64,000 nucleotides of DNA from Alphaproteobacteria bacterium (GTDB lineage: Bacteria > Pseudomonadota > Alphaproteobacteria > Sphingomonadales > Sphingomonadaceae), in contig JAHJIJ010000006.1 in the NCBI GenBank assembly GCA_018823325.1, forward strand, positions 186,001-250,000, in the 5' to 3' direction. The position numbers and the translations under genes were made by a program. Within the stretch, counting starts at the first letter, position 1; every line of letters starts with the position of its first letter. The notes beneath the pieces were generated by a model. That model saw only the letters and a program-made list of their open reading frames with translations, was not told the origin of the DNA and did no database searches. This document shows positions 15,607 to 22,836 of the stretch, piece after piece.

Positions 15607-17982
15607 ATGGTAGCACGAAATCCGAGGGGGGGCGTCCGCCGGCATGGTATGGCGCGTTGGGGTTTGAAGGCTTGTCACGGCAGCATCATTTGTAGCGCTT
15701 TCATGTTACCGTTGGGTGTCGCAACAGCACAGGAACAAGACAATAAAGGCGCCCGACAGGTGGATGGTCGCGATGCGACCACGTCGAGCGAGGTCGCCGA
15801 GATCCTGGTGACCGCTCGGCAAAGATCGGAAGCGCTGACCGAAGTTCCTGCCGCGATTACGAGCTATTCATCTGATTTTCTGGAAAAGCAGAACATAACG
15901 AGCTTTGTCGACTACGCGACCAAGATCCCCAATCTTTCGTTCCAATTCGGCCAGGGTGGCACATTCCTGTGGAGCGGCGACCGCGAAACGTCAATTCGGG
16001 GTGTGGTTGGCAGTGGCACGACCGCCTTTTACATCGATGATACGCCGGTGCCGTCGTCGGTCAGCCCGCATATTTTGAATCTCGATCGGATTGAAGTTTT
16101 AAAGGGGCCGCAGGGCACACTGTTTGGCGCCAGTTCGATGGGCGGCAACCTGCGCTATATCACAAAGAAGCCGTCGCTAACGAACAATGAAGGGTCGATG
16201 AGTCTGGAGGCTGGCGCCACGAAGGACGGTGGGTTCGACTATGACGCGAACATTCAGCAGAATTTCGTTCTAGTGCCTGACCAGCTGTCGCTGAACGCGG
16301 CGATCGGTTACAAACAGGACTCTGGGTTCATCACGCGACGCTTTCCCGACGCCACGGGCGAACTCGTGTCCAAGGATGGGGAAGGCCGCAACCGCAGCCT
16401 GTCCGGCTCGTTAGGTCTGCGCGCCCAGCTGTCGGATTCGCTCGAGGCAAGCTTTAGCTTCATGGGGCAGAGCACCCGTCTTCACGGATTTCCTGGCGCT
16501 TATTTGCCGCTGCCTGGTTACCGACCGCTGAGTTATACGCTCGACCGCGATACGGATGTGCAGGAATATGCGGATGACGATTGGGGGCTTGGCGCTCTCG
16601 TTCTGCGCTATGAGGGCACGGGTTTCAACGTCGTTTCTTCCACCAGCTATTTCGAACGTGAGATCACTCAGCTCGACGACAACACCGAAGGCACGAATTT
16701 CTTTTTCCAGACCGTATTCGAAACCGATTTCAGCAACGTACCGTTTTTCGTTGTGATCAATTCCCAGGAAAGTGCGGTGACCCACGAAACGCGGCTGTCG
16801 TTTGACCAGGGTACGCTGATCCCGGGTCTGTCGGGTATTGTAGGGGTTTTTCACAAGGATACGCGTAACAGGACTGCTAATCCTGGCGTGGAGGTTCCGG
16901 AGTTGGCGGATGCAGGTTTCTTGCCGCCTTATCTTGCCGACGTTCTGGTCACTCAATCCGAAAAAAACACCGCCATATTCGGCGAATTATACTATGAACC
17001 GGTTCCCAGGCTGACATTTACACTGGGGCTGCGCCAATATTGGATTAAGCAGCATCAAGATCCCAGCATAGATACCGGCGCCTTGTTTGAAGACGGAATT
17101 AGCGTCAACCCTGCCTTGGATAACAAGGAATCCGGCCTCATTCCCAAGGCTGTCGTTTCTTACGAAGTCGGCGACCGTGGCAACATCTATGCCTCTGTAT
17201 CGAAGGGCTTCCGCGTCGGGGGTACTAATGCATCGCTGCCCTCCTTCTGCGACGATGACCTGGCAGATCTTGGCCTGACACGTAGCGGTACGGGCCGGTA
17301 TAAGTCGGACACTCTGTGGAGCTATGAAGTCGGCGCCAAGAGCCGATTGGCAGATGGACGCCTGACCGCATCGGCGGCCGCGTTCCGCATGGACTGGTCG
17401 GACATCCAGCAGGTTGGAACACTACCGATCTGTGGCATTACGTTCACGACCAACGCCGGCAAGGCGCGCATTAACGGCGGTGAATTCGAAATCAGCGGCC
17501 GCCCGCTGGCGAACGTGCCGCTCACGCTTCAACTTGGTGTGGGCTACCTCGATGCCACCCTGGTCGACCCCGGCTTCCTGCCGCAGCCGGCGAACAGTCG
17601 CCTTGGGCTCGTCCCGAAATGGACCGCGAGTATTTCGGGCTATTATGAGACACCGCTGAGCGACGATGTGAACTTCTTCATGGCGGCGGACTACAGCTAC
17701 ACCAGTTCGACCAAGGTGCCGTCGGTGGCGGACGGGACAGCCGTGTTCTTCACCCGCCAGCCGCTCAATCTGGTCAACGGCAACTTCGGCGTTAAGTTCG
17801 GGCGGTCACAACTGATGATTTACGGCAAGAACCTGCTCGATAAGCGTCTGAACTATGGCGATCAGCCAATCAGCGGCTTCGAACGGCGCGATCTTCAGCC
17901 GGACGGTAGCTTCAAACGGGTGCTGCGCGGCGTTGTCAGTCGGCCACGTCAGATCGGTATTCAATACCAACTCACCTTCTGA
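15607..17982 (+). CDS. TonB-dependent outer-membrane receptor
   Basis: The 791-residue protein has a signal peptide ending near A-T-A-Q, a TonB-box-like E-I-L-V-T-A-R-Q-R, a plug domain (V-P-A-A-I-T, I-R-G-V-V-G, D-R-I-E-V-L-K-G-P-Q-G-T-L-F-G, G-G-N-L-R-Y-I-T-K-K-P) and a 22-strand-type barrel ending in G-I-Q-Y-Q-L-T-F with terminal aromatic residue. This is the sphingomonad-type receptor family that imports siderophores, vitamins, sugars or aromatics; no siderophore-specific domain is visible. The two small secreted-protein genes directly upstream suggest a linked function. The substrate cannot be read from the sequence. A terminator follows the stop. Confidence 0.92.
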   Translation: MVARNPRGGVRRHGMARWGLKACHGSIICSAFMLPLGVATAQEQDNKGARQVDGRDATTSSEVAEILVTARQRSEALTEVPAAITSYSSDFLEKQNITSFVDYATKIPNLSFQFGQGGTFLWSGDRETSIRGVVGSGTTAFYIDDTPVPSSVSPHILNLDRIEVLKGPQGTLFGASSMGGNLRYITKKPSLTNNEGSMSLEAGATKDGGFDYDANIQQNFVLVPDQLSLNAAIGYKQDSGFITRRFPDATGELVSKDGEGRNRSLSGSLGLRAQLSDSLEASFSFMGQSTRLHGFPGAYLPLPGYRPLSYTLDRDTDVQEYADDDWGLGALVLRYEGTGFNVVSSTSYFEREITQLDDNTEGTNFFFQTVFETDFSNVPFFVVINSQESAVTHETRLSFDQGTLIPGLSGIVGVFHKDTRNRTANPGVEVPELADAGFLPPYLADVLVTQSEKNTAIFGELYYEPVPRLTFTLGLRQYWIKQHQDPSIDTGALFEDGISVNPALDNKESGLIPKAVVSYEVGDRGNIYASVSKGFRVGGTNASLPSFCDDDLADLGLTRSGTGRYKSDTLWSYEVGAKSRLADGRLTASAAAFRMDWSDIQQVGTLPICGITFTTNAGKARINGGEFEISGRPLANVPLTLQLGVGYLDATLVDPGFLPQPANSRLGLVPKWTASISGYYETPLSDDVNFFMAADYSYTSSTKVPSVADGTAVFFTRQPLNLVNGNFGVKFGRSQLMIYGKNLLDKRLNYGDQPISGFERRDLQPDGSFKRVLRGVVSRPRQIGIQYQLTF

Positions 17983-17988
17983 CGATAG

Positions 17989-18030
17989 CGGGCGTTGCCG
18001 ACATTGTAGCGTTGGCGACGCCCGTTTGCG
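17989..18030 (+). terminator. Probable terminator after the TonB-receptor gene
   Basis: CGGGCGTTGCC (17989-17999) pairs with GGCGACGCCCG (18014-18024), with one G-T pair, around a 14-base loop, followed by TTTGCG. The stem is strong but the T tract is short. Confidence 0.6.
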
Positions 18031-18239
18031 TTCATGCCTCAACCGATGAATCGCTTTGGCGACATCAGTTGAAAGGCAGCCTTCAATGGGACGAGGCGTC
18101 CGCAGCCATGTGCCCACTGTCCCACTTCGGGGCAATGGTTAACAGTACGTAACCATTTTGTCATTCCAGCCGCCGATAGGCGGGTCACCTCCGTGGGGAG
18201 GGCATGATTCGGGTCGTTACGACTCAACTGGAGGTTGCC

Positions 18240-19241
18240 GTGAAGATGATGTTTTTGCGTGCGGGCATTGCCATGTTCGCCTTTTCTGCCGCGTCTGCCA
18301 ACGCGGCTGGCTTGCTCGACAATTATGTGGTCGGCTTCAGCAAGGCTATCGACACCAAGGAGGCCAGCGCCGTTGCCTATAATTGGGACACAGGCAGGCT
18401 CATGGTCACCAATGACGAGGAAGAGGCCGACGGCACGAACATCTGGGGCGAGTATGATCTGAACGGCAACAAGACCGCCAATATCGTCCTGTCCGGCTGC
18501 CTCTCGCTCGGCGCTGATCAATGCGACCCCGAAGGTCTCACCTATGTCGGTGGCGGTCAGTATGTCGTGGCAGAAGAGCGCTATCAGGACATCGCTTTGC
18601 TGAGCGAGATTGGCGTGGACGGGTCGACACGCACCTATACATCCTATCCGGATGCTCCGACCATCAGCGTCGGGGCCGATGCAGGCAATAGAGGCCTTGA
18701 GGGCATCGCTTATAACAGGGTTACCGGCGATTATTTCGGCGTCAAGGAACGTACCCCGGAGACGATCTGGAAGATTTCCGGTGCGGATTTCGGCACGGAG
18801 ACTGCGATCGTTACAACACTGTTCGACATTGAAGCGCTCCCCGGCCTCGATCGGCTTTCGGACATTGCGGTGCTGTCCAACGGCGTGTTCTCGGGGACCG
18901 CGTTCGGTGACAACCTGCTGATCCTCAGCGGCCGCTCGTTCAGCCTGCTCGAGGTGACGCAGGCTGGCGAGGTGGTGAGCAGCTACGATCTCTCCGGCTT
19001 CAAGTCCCTGGTCGATCCCACCAACGAGGGCGGGAAATTCGAGGGCGTCACGCTCGATGAAGCGGGCAACATCTATCTCGTCAGTGACGACGGGGACGGG
19101 CCAAACCAGTCCTATCTCGTGAAGCTCACCTATTCCGGTGCAGTGCCCGAGCCAGAGACCTGGGCGATGATGATGGGTGGCTTCGCGCTGATCGGCAGCG
19201 CCATGCGTCGTCGCAAGAGAGTGGCTATCGCCTTTAGCTAA
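18240..19241 (+). CDS. PEP-CTERM protein with SdiA-regulated/YjiK-like propeller
   Basis: The 333-residue product has a Sec signal peptide (cleavage near A-N-A-A) and a propeller-like body with A-V-A-Y-N-W-D, D-P-E-G-L-T-Y-V-G-G-G, V-A-E-E-R, G-L-E-G-I-A-Y-N and K-F-E-G-V-T-L-D-E-A-G-N-I-Y-L-V-S-D. This is the pattern of the SdiA-regulated (YjiK) family. The C terminus is a PEP-CTERM sorting signal: V-P-E-P-E-T-W-A-M-M, a hydrophobic helix, then R-R-R-K-R. An exosortase would cut and anchor or export it. The GTG at 18240 is chosen because GGAGG (18230-18234) is five bases upstream; ATG 18204 also has a ribosome binding site. The epsI gene in this window fits such a system. Confidence 0.85.
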   Translation: MKMMFLRAGIAMFAFSAASANAAGLLDNYVVGFSKAIDTKEASAVAYNWDTGRLMVTNDEEEADGTNIWGEYDLNGNKTANIVLSGCLSLGADQCDPEGLTYVGGGQYVVAEERYQDIALLSEIGVDGSTRTYTSYPDAPTISVGADAGNRGLEGIAYNRVTGDYFGVKERTPETIWKISGADFGTETAIVTTLFDIEALPGLDRLSDIAVLSNGVFSGTAFGDNLLILSGRSFSLLEVTQAGEVVSSYDLSGFKSLVDPTNEGGKFEGVTLDEAGNIYLVSDDGDGPNQSYLVKLTYSGAVPEPETWAMMMGGFALIGSAMRRRKRVAIAFS

Positions 19242-19253
19242 ACATTGCCGGAA

Positions 19254-19297
19254 CGCGGGCGTCGTGGGAGACACGGCGCCCGCGGGACGGTATTTTT
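19254..19297. terminator. Hairpin terminator between convergent genes
   Basis: CGCGGGCGTCGTG (19254-19266) pairs with CACGGCGCCCGCG (19272-19284), including one T-G pair, around a five-base loop. A TATTTTT run follows at 19291. It would end the PEP-CTERM gene transcript and may also act on the convergent GH43 transcript. Confidence 0.65.
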
Positions 19298-19343
19298 CCC
19301 AGCATTCCACGGCATCTTGAGGCGTCCCTCATTCAGCCCGAAA

Positions 19344-20786
19344 TCAGGGCTTCTTGAAGGTCCAGCGACCGGCCGGGCTTGCGGGATCGAACTTCACCAG
19401 TGCCGGCGAGGTTCCCCCAATCGCGACCAGCGCCAGCTCTTCGGTCATGCCGGGCGTTGCCTTGGGCATGATGCGGTAGGTGCCGTCGGTCAGCTGGTCG
19501 ATCCGCCAGAGCTGCTCTGGTGCGCCGGTGAAGGCCGGCACGGCTTCCACGTCGCCGTGGCGCGTAGCGGCGAGAGCCCGCTGCGTGCCGGCGATGACGA
19601 TCTTGTAATAGGGCGTTCCCATCACGCCGCCAGCACCCTCTGCCGGGGCAACGGTCCAGAGCTGGTTGGGCCGCACCATATAGTCGCCCAGATCGACAGG
19701 CACGGCCCCGTCCGGCCAGCCCGGCTCGACCTGATCGAGGGTCTGATCCGGGACATTGACCGGCGGGGTGCCCGGCGGGGCGAAGAAGCTGCGGCGGGCA
19801 TCGAAATCGATCCGCACGAAATCGGTGGCGAGCTGCAGGGCATAGCCGCTGCGCTCGGCTTCGATCTCGTAGGTGCCTTCGGCGATGTTGTCACCGGCGA
19901 CAGGCCAGCCATCCTTCCAGAGCAGCGGCCGGATGCCGAGCACGCTGCGGCCGCGATTCATATCCGTTTCGTAATGCATGGAGAATTTCTCGACGCCGCT
20001 ACCCAGATCGATGAGGCCGAAATGCCCCGGGCCGATGTCCCGCCCGCGCGCGTTCACCACCATCTTGCCGCCGCCCTTGAGCAGGGGGATGCCCATATGA
20101 TCGACATAAGGCCCCAGCGGATCGCGCGAGCGGCCTACGCGGATGTGATAGGTGGAGTTTGGCCCGTCGCAGCAGGTGCCATGGGTGCCGAGCAGATAAT
20201 ACCAGCCATCGCGGTGGAGGAGAGCGGTGGCCTCCATGTCGATGGCGATGTCGACGGCCTTGTTGCCCGCCTTGCGCGCACCGGTCGCCGGGTCGAGTTC
20301 GATCATCTGGATGGACCCAAAATAGGTGCCGTAGCTAAGCCACAGCCGGCCATCGACATAGAGGAAGGCGGGATCAATGGCGTCGAGATTCTCCGTGCCG
20401 TCGCTGGAGGCGACCGTGCCGATCTCATGATAAGCGAAATCCGGCGAGGCGGGATCGAGCGACTTCGTCCACATCATCTTCACGTCGCTGGCATGGCCGC
20501 CGGACATGCCGCCGCCACCCACCGCATAGGAGACATAGTAGCGATCGCCGATCTTGATGACGTCCGGCGCCACGCCGCCGCCGGGCCGCTCGCCGCCGCT
20601 GGTCCAGGTCCAGCCGTCCACGGAGACAAGGCCACCGCGCCCGGTGCCGAAGGTGTAATATTTGCCGTCCGAATAAGTGATGGTGGACGGATCGTGGATG
20701 TAGGGCTCGCCTTCAAGCTGCGCGCTTGCCGGGCTTTGCAGGAGAAAGAGAAGGGAGAGGGCGGCGGCGGCGACGGAGCGGGTCAT
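19344..20786 (-). CDS. GH43 arabinan endo-1,5-alpha-L-arabinosidase-like enzyme with C-terminal lectin-like domain
   Basis: The 480-residue protein has a signal peptide ending A-S-A-Q and a five-bladed GH43 domain. The base Asp is in Y-I-H-D-P-S near residue 30, the second Asp in A-I-D-P-A-F, and the acid Glu in D-M-E-A-T-A. R-P-L-L-W-K-D-G-W-P-V follows, typical of endo-arabinanase subfamilies. After the catalytic part comes a beta-trefoil-like region with Q-L-W-T-V-A-P and Q-L-W-R-I-D-Q repeats, probably a carbohydrate-binding module. The product should cut alpha-1,5-arabinan side chains of pectin or related glycans. It is the last gene of a three-gene minus-strand group with the jelly-roll protein and esterase. 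GAGGT lies before the ATG. Confidence 0.85.
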   Translation of the reverse strand: MTRSVAAAALSLLFLLQSPASAQLEGEPYIHDPSTITYSDGKYYTFGTGRGGLVSVDGWTWTSGGERPGGGVAPDVIKIGDRYYVSYAVGGGGMSGGHASDVKMMWTKSLDPASPDFAYHEIGTVASSDGTENLDAIDPAFLYVDGRLWLSYGTYFGSIQMIELDPATGARKAGNKAVDIAIDMEATALLHRDGWYYLLGTHGTCCDGPNSTYHIRVGRSRDPLGPYVDHMGIPLLKGGGKMVVNARGRDIGPGHFGLIDLGSGVEKFSMHYETDMNRGRSVLGIRPLLWKDGWPVAGDNIAEGTYEIEAERSGYALQLATDFVRIDFDARRSFFAPPGTPPVNVPDQTLDQVEPGWPDGAVPVDLGDYMVRPNQLWTVAPAEGAGGVMGTPYYKIVIAGTQRALAATRHGDVEAVPAFTGAPEQLWRIDQLTDGTYRIMPKATPGMTEELALVAIGGTSPALVKFDPASPAGRWTFKKP

Positions 20787-20850
20787 GCGAACACCTCGGG
20801 TCTGGCGGAAGAAACAGGGTTGGATGTGCGGGGCGGCGAAGGTTTCCGAG

Positions 20851-21567
20851 TCAGGTGACGGTCACCGTAAGATCGGTGACGGGCTTGCCCGCCTCGTCCA
20901 CGAAGCGGACGCAAAAGTCGCTGAGGCCCGGCCCATTGATGACCGCGCCGCGGATGATGTTGCGGCCCTTCTTCAGCGTGAGGCGCCGCGAGACGACGTC
21001 GTCCATCACCATGCGGCGATCATTGGCCAGGATCGCGGTTTCGGCGCCATTGACCCACCACATGGAGGCCGAATTGGAACCGACGGCCATGCGCACCACC
21101 ATGTCGCGAGGGCTGTCCACCACCGTCGCCACCTGGAAGATCACGCCATATTTGGTCTTTCCCAGCGACTGGGCGAAGTTGAACAGCTTCACGTCGAACG
21201 CCGTGGAATCGAGCGCATGCCAGGCGAGCCGGTAGCCTTCGACCGTCACCGTTTGCCCGGCGCGGGGGAGACCATCGAACTGTCCGGGAGCATAGCGCTT
21301 GGTGAGCGCCTCGCGCACGTAGCTGCCCGTGAACACGGTGTTGGTGCGGTTGGGCTTGGCAATCGGCTCCAGCAGCAGCCAGCGGCGGATGAAGCCGTCC
21401 TCATCCGGCTTTGTGGGCGTGCGCCCGGCCGGCTCGAAATAGGGCGCCAGGCTGGGGGTGCCTTCCGCCGCGTTTGCCCCGCCGAGGACAAGAGGAAGGG
21501 CGCCGAGCAGCAGCAGGGCAGGAACGATCCGGAAGCGACTGTGGAACTTGGCCTTGGGTGCGATCAT
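20851..21567 (-). CDS. Secreted beta-sandwich protein of unknown function in the GH43 operon
   Basis: The 238-residue product has a long signal peptide (cleavage near A-N-A-A). The mature part includes F-I-R-R-W-L-L-L-E-P-I, W-H-A-L-D-S, S-M-W-W-V-N-G, R-R-L-T-L-K-K-G-R-N-I-I and D-F-C-V-R-F-V-D. The W-W-V-N-G plus L-K-K-G-x-N pattern is that of jelly-roll domains that sit beside glycosidase and sugar-esterase domains; here it stands alone. It may bind sugar chains on the cell surface, but no catalytic residues are evident. ATG 21567 is preferred over ATG 21573 because AAGGA is then six bases upstream. Its position between the esterase and arabinanase genes suggests shared expression. Confidence 0.65.
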   Translation of the reverse strand: MIAPKAKFHSRFRIVPALLLLGALPLVLGGANAAEGTPSLAPYFEPAGRTPTKPDEDGFIRRWLLLEPIAKPNRTNTVFTGSYVREALTKRYAPGQFDGLPRAGQTVTVEGYRLAWHALDSTAFDVKLFNFAQSLGKTKYGVIFQVATVVDSPRDMVVRMAVGSNSASMWWVNGAETAILANDRRMVMDDVVSRRLTLKKGRNIIRGAVINGPGLSDFCVRFVDEAGKPVTDLTVTVT

Positions 21568-21626
21568 GGTCATTCCTTCACAGGCTGATGAAGCGGGCGC
21601 GTCGCCCTGAAACGGGCCTTCGGTAC

Positions 21627-22562
21627 TCAGGACGGCTTGAGCAAATCGTGCATGTCGAGCCAGCTCACGAAGGCGTCGAGCCAGCCGGTGCTGGTCGTCC
21701 CCTCCTTGCCGAGGCCGAAGCCGTGGCCGCCGCGCTCATAGAGGTGGAACTCGACAGGACGGCCGGCCTCCTGCCAGGCATCGAGCAGGCCGAAGCCCTT
21801 TTTGGCGAACAGCGGATCGTCCGAGGCAATGACGCCGAACATAGGCGGGGCATTGGCGGGAACGGTGACGCGCTCCATCGAACCATAGATCGGCGCGATG
21901 AAGGCAAGGTCGAGGTCGGGCCGGGCGAGTGTCGTAACCATCGTGGTCATGGCACCAGCGGAAAAGCCCATCATGCCGAGGCGCTTGGGGTCCACGCCCC
22001 ATTCAGCAGCGCGGGCGCGCACGAGGGTGATCGCGGCGACGGCATCGTCGATCTGCTCGGGAAGGCCCGCCACGGCTTCGTCCGGGCTGGCGCGGGAGTC
22101 CGTCCGGCCGACATTGGCAAAGGCTTCGCGCAATTGCCGGTCGAAGTCTTCCAGCCGGGGCGGAGTCGGCCGCAGACGGTATTTGAGGACGAAGGCTGCG
22201 ATCCCGCGATCCGCCAGCGCGCGGGCCACGCGCCAGCCTTCATTCTCCATGGAGAGCAGCAGGAAGGCGCCGCCGGGCGCAACGATCACCGCCGCGCCAG
22301 TGGCCTTGCCGGGCGCGGGGAGCACGGGCGTCAGTGTCGCGGTCGAGATATTGCGCGCCATCGGCACGCCATATTGGCGGAACCAGCTCTCCGGCGCCGT
22401 CGCGCCCTTGACCGGGCCAGTGCCGAGCGGGATGGCATTTGGTTCAGCGGGCGTCGGGATGGCGGTGACGCTGGCGTCCTGCGCATGTGTGGGTGAAAGG
22501 CCTGCGGCTGCCAGAGCCATCAGCGCAGCGCCAACACATGAATGACGGATCGAGAACTTCAA
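21627..22562 (-). CDS. Alpha/beta-hydrolase, probable carbohydrate esterase
   Basis: The 311-residue product has a signal peptide ending T-H-A-Q and an alpha/beta-hydrolase fold. The oxyanion loop is A-P-G-G-A-F, the nucleophile is Ser near 201 in G-F-S-A-G, the acid Asp lies in A-S-D-D-P-L-F and the His in G-G-H-G-F-G-L. This matches secreted BD-FAE/acetylxylan-esterase-like hydrolases that remove acetyl or feruloyl groups. TTG 22562 is chosen because GGGGAGG is six bases upstream and the signal peptide follows at once; the frame is open over 100 codons further upstream, but that would cross the promoter region of the divergent GH9 gene. It begins a minus-strand group of three genes. Confidence 0.8.
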   Translation of the reverse strand: MKFSIRHSCVGAALMALAAAGLSPTHAQDASVTAIPTPAEPNAIPLGTGPVKGATAPESWFRQYGVPMARNISTATLTPVLPAPGKATGAAVIVAPGGAFLLLSMENEGWRVARALADRGIAAFVLKYRLRPTPPRLEDFDRQLREAFANVGRTDSRASPDEAVAGLPEQIDDAVAAITLVRARAAEWGVDPKRLGMMGFSAGAMTTMVTTLARPDLDLAFIAPIYGSMERVTVPANAPPMFGVIASDDPLFAKKGFGLLDAWQEAGRPVEFHLYERGGHGFGLGKEGTTSTGWLDAFVSWLDMHDLLKPS

Positions 22563-22806
22563 GGCTTTCCTCCCCTGTGGCAGCGGCCTGACGGACTGCC
22601 CGATGGCCATGCTTGCCGCTCGATACGACATCCCGGTGGATCTGTGATCCTGTCCCGGATTGCGGCCAGCATAATCCCAGCTTTCTCCGTGCGTCAACTT
22701 GTCAGACAAAATAAGTCGCCATTTCGAAGCTGCCGCATTGAGATCGACGACGCTAAACTGGCGGTATTGCGCGATTATCTCTCGCCAACAGAAAATGTGC
22801 TTGGTA

Positions 22807-22820
22807 TGGTAGCGGTAACA
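22807..22820. promoter_or_regulatory. Predicted LacI-type operator 1 (GH9 / esterase divergent region)
   Basis: TGGTAGCGGTAACA matches the series consensus TGGTAGCGCTACCA at 12 of 14 positions. It ends 16 bases before the GH9 start and lies in the 274-base gap shared with the divergent esterase gene. Repression of both genes by the LacI protein encoded at 31478-32551 is inferred. Confidence 0.6.
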
Positions 22821-22836
22821 ATCATGGGAGAGGTGG

